Source: Prorocentrum cordatum (lineage: Eukaryota; Sar; Dinophyceae; Prorocentrales; Prorocentraceae). Taken from it: a DNA stretch of 64,000 nt. This document shows positions 63,828-64,000 of the stretch, piece by piece. The DNA lies in assembly GCA_963575745.1 (NCBI GenBank), contig CAUYUJ010015746.1:103501-167500 (forward strand), written 5' to 3'. Below the pieces are notes generated by a model. That model made no database searches and was not told the origin of the DNA. It worked only from the letters and a program-made list of their open reading frames with translations. The translations under genes and the position numbers were made by a program. Positions within the stretch are counted from its first letter, which is position 1, and each line of letters starts with the position of its first letter.

Positions 63828-64000
63828 ACTAGAAACCTATCAGTCTTCGCTCTTAGGTAACAACGCAATCAAAGCAACGCACCGCAACTCAATGCAATGC
63901 AACGCAAACCAAAGCAGCGCATAGCAATGCACAACAACACGACATAATGGAACGCAACGCACAGCAATGCACTGCACCGTCGTGCAAAGCAAAGCAAGCA
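63828..64000. repeat. Degenerate GCAACGCA/GCAATGCA repeat
   Basis: Short words GCAATGCA, GCAACGCA and AAAGCA repeat to the window end. Related words occur at 33430-33510 on the other side of the retrotransposon's neighbourhood. Confidence 0.7.

Overview
The window looks like dinoflagellate nuclear DNA. Evidence: a shortened copy of the conserved dinoflagellate spliced leader sits in both long terminal repeats (LTRs) of a retroelement; the one well-supported intron (46646-46985) has an AG|G acceptor; simple and tandem repeats are very abundant; and nearly all recognisable coding sequence is mobile-element-like (Pif1/Helitron-type helicase, LINE reverse transcriptase, Ty1/copia, transposase-like). 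I cannot name the genus.

Layout. 1-3105 (minus): a long Pif1-type helicase ORF that runs off the left edge. 3.1-14.5 kb: degenerate short-period repeats, microsatellites, duplicated modules and one damaged hypothetical gene (9.9-11.1 kb). 14.5-25.5 kb: a probable FoldBack-like element holding a giant imperfect palindrome (about 15.64-24.23 kb), built of mirrored tandem arrays around two perfect 40-bp palindromes and a 27-nt spacer (20140-20166). 25.5-34.98 kb: a LINE reverse-transcriptase pseudogene, more repeats, a small candidate terminal exon, a 1-kb CAGCCT minisatellite and a 4 x 73-bp array.

34985-63827 (minus): a giant Ty1/copia-type retrotransposon with 272-bp LTRs (5 differences), a putative initiator-tRNA-Met primer site, and this order of products: Gag, nucleocapsid-like protein, an RNA 2'-phosphotransferase (Tpt1/KptA)-like protein, a RING-H2 protein, aspartic protease, integrase, reverse transcriptase and RNase H. 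About 12.5 kb of opposite-strand, partly intron-containing genes (transposase-like plus three unknown families) interrupts it between about 43.6 and 56.2 kb.

The most unusual signal is a family of 36 near-identical 14-nt hairpins (sense strand GC-NN-G-GNRA-C-N'N'-GC) scattered over the retroelement's own sequence and absent, by eye, from its LTRs, the nested insert and the rest of the window. Stems vary but stay complementary, 34 of 36 loops are GNRA, and the hairpins occur in the 3' UTR and in more than one reading frame. This points to selection or mobility at the RNA/DNA level. The copy carries a nonsense codon and several frameshifts, so it is probably not autonomous now, unless some shifts are programmed or are assembly errors.
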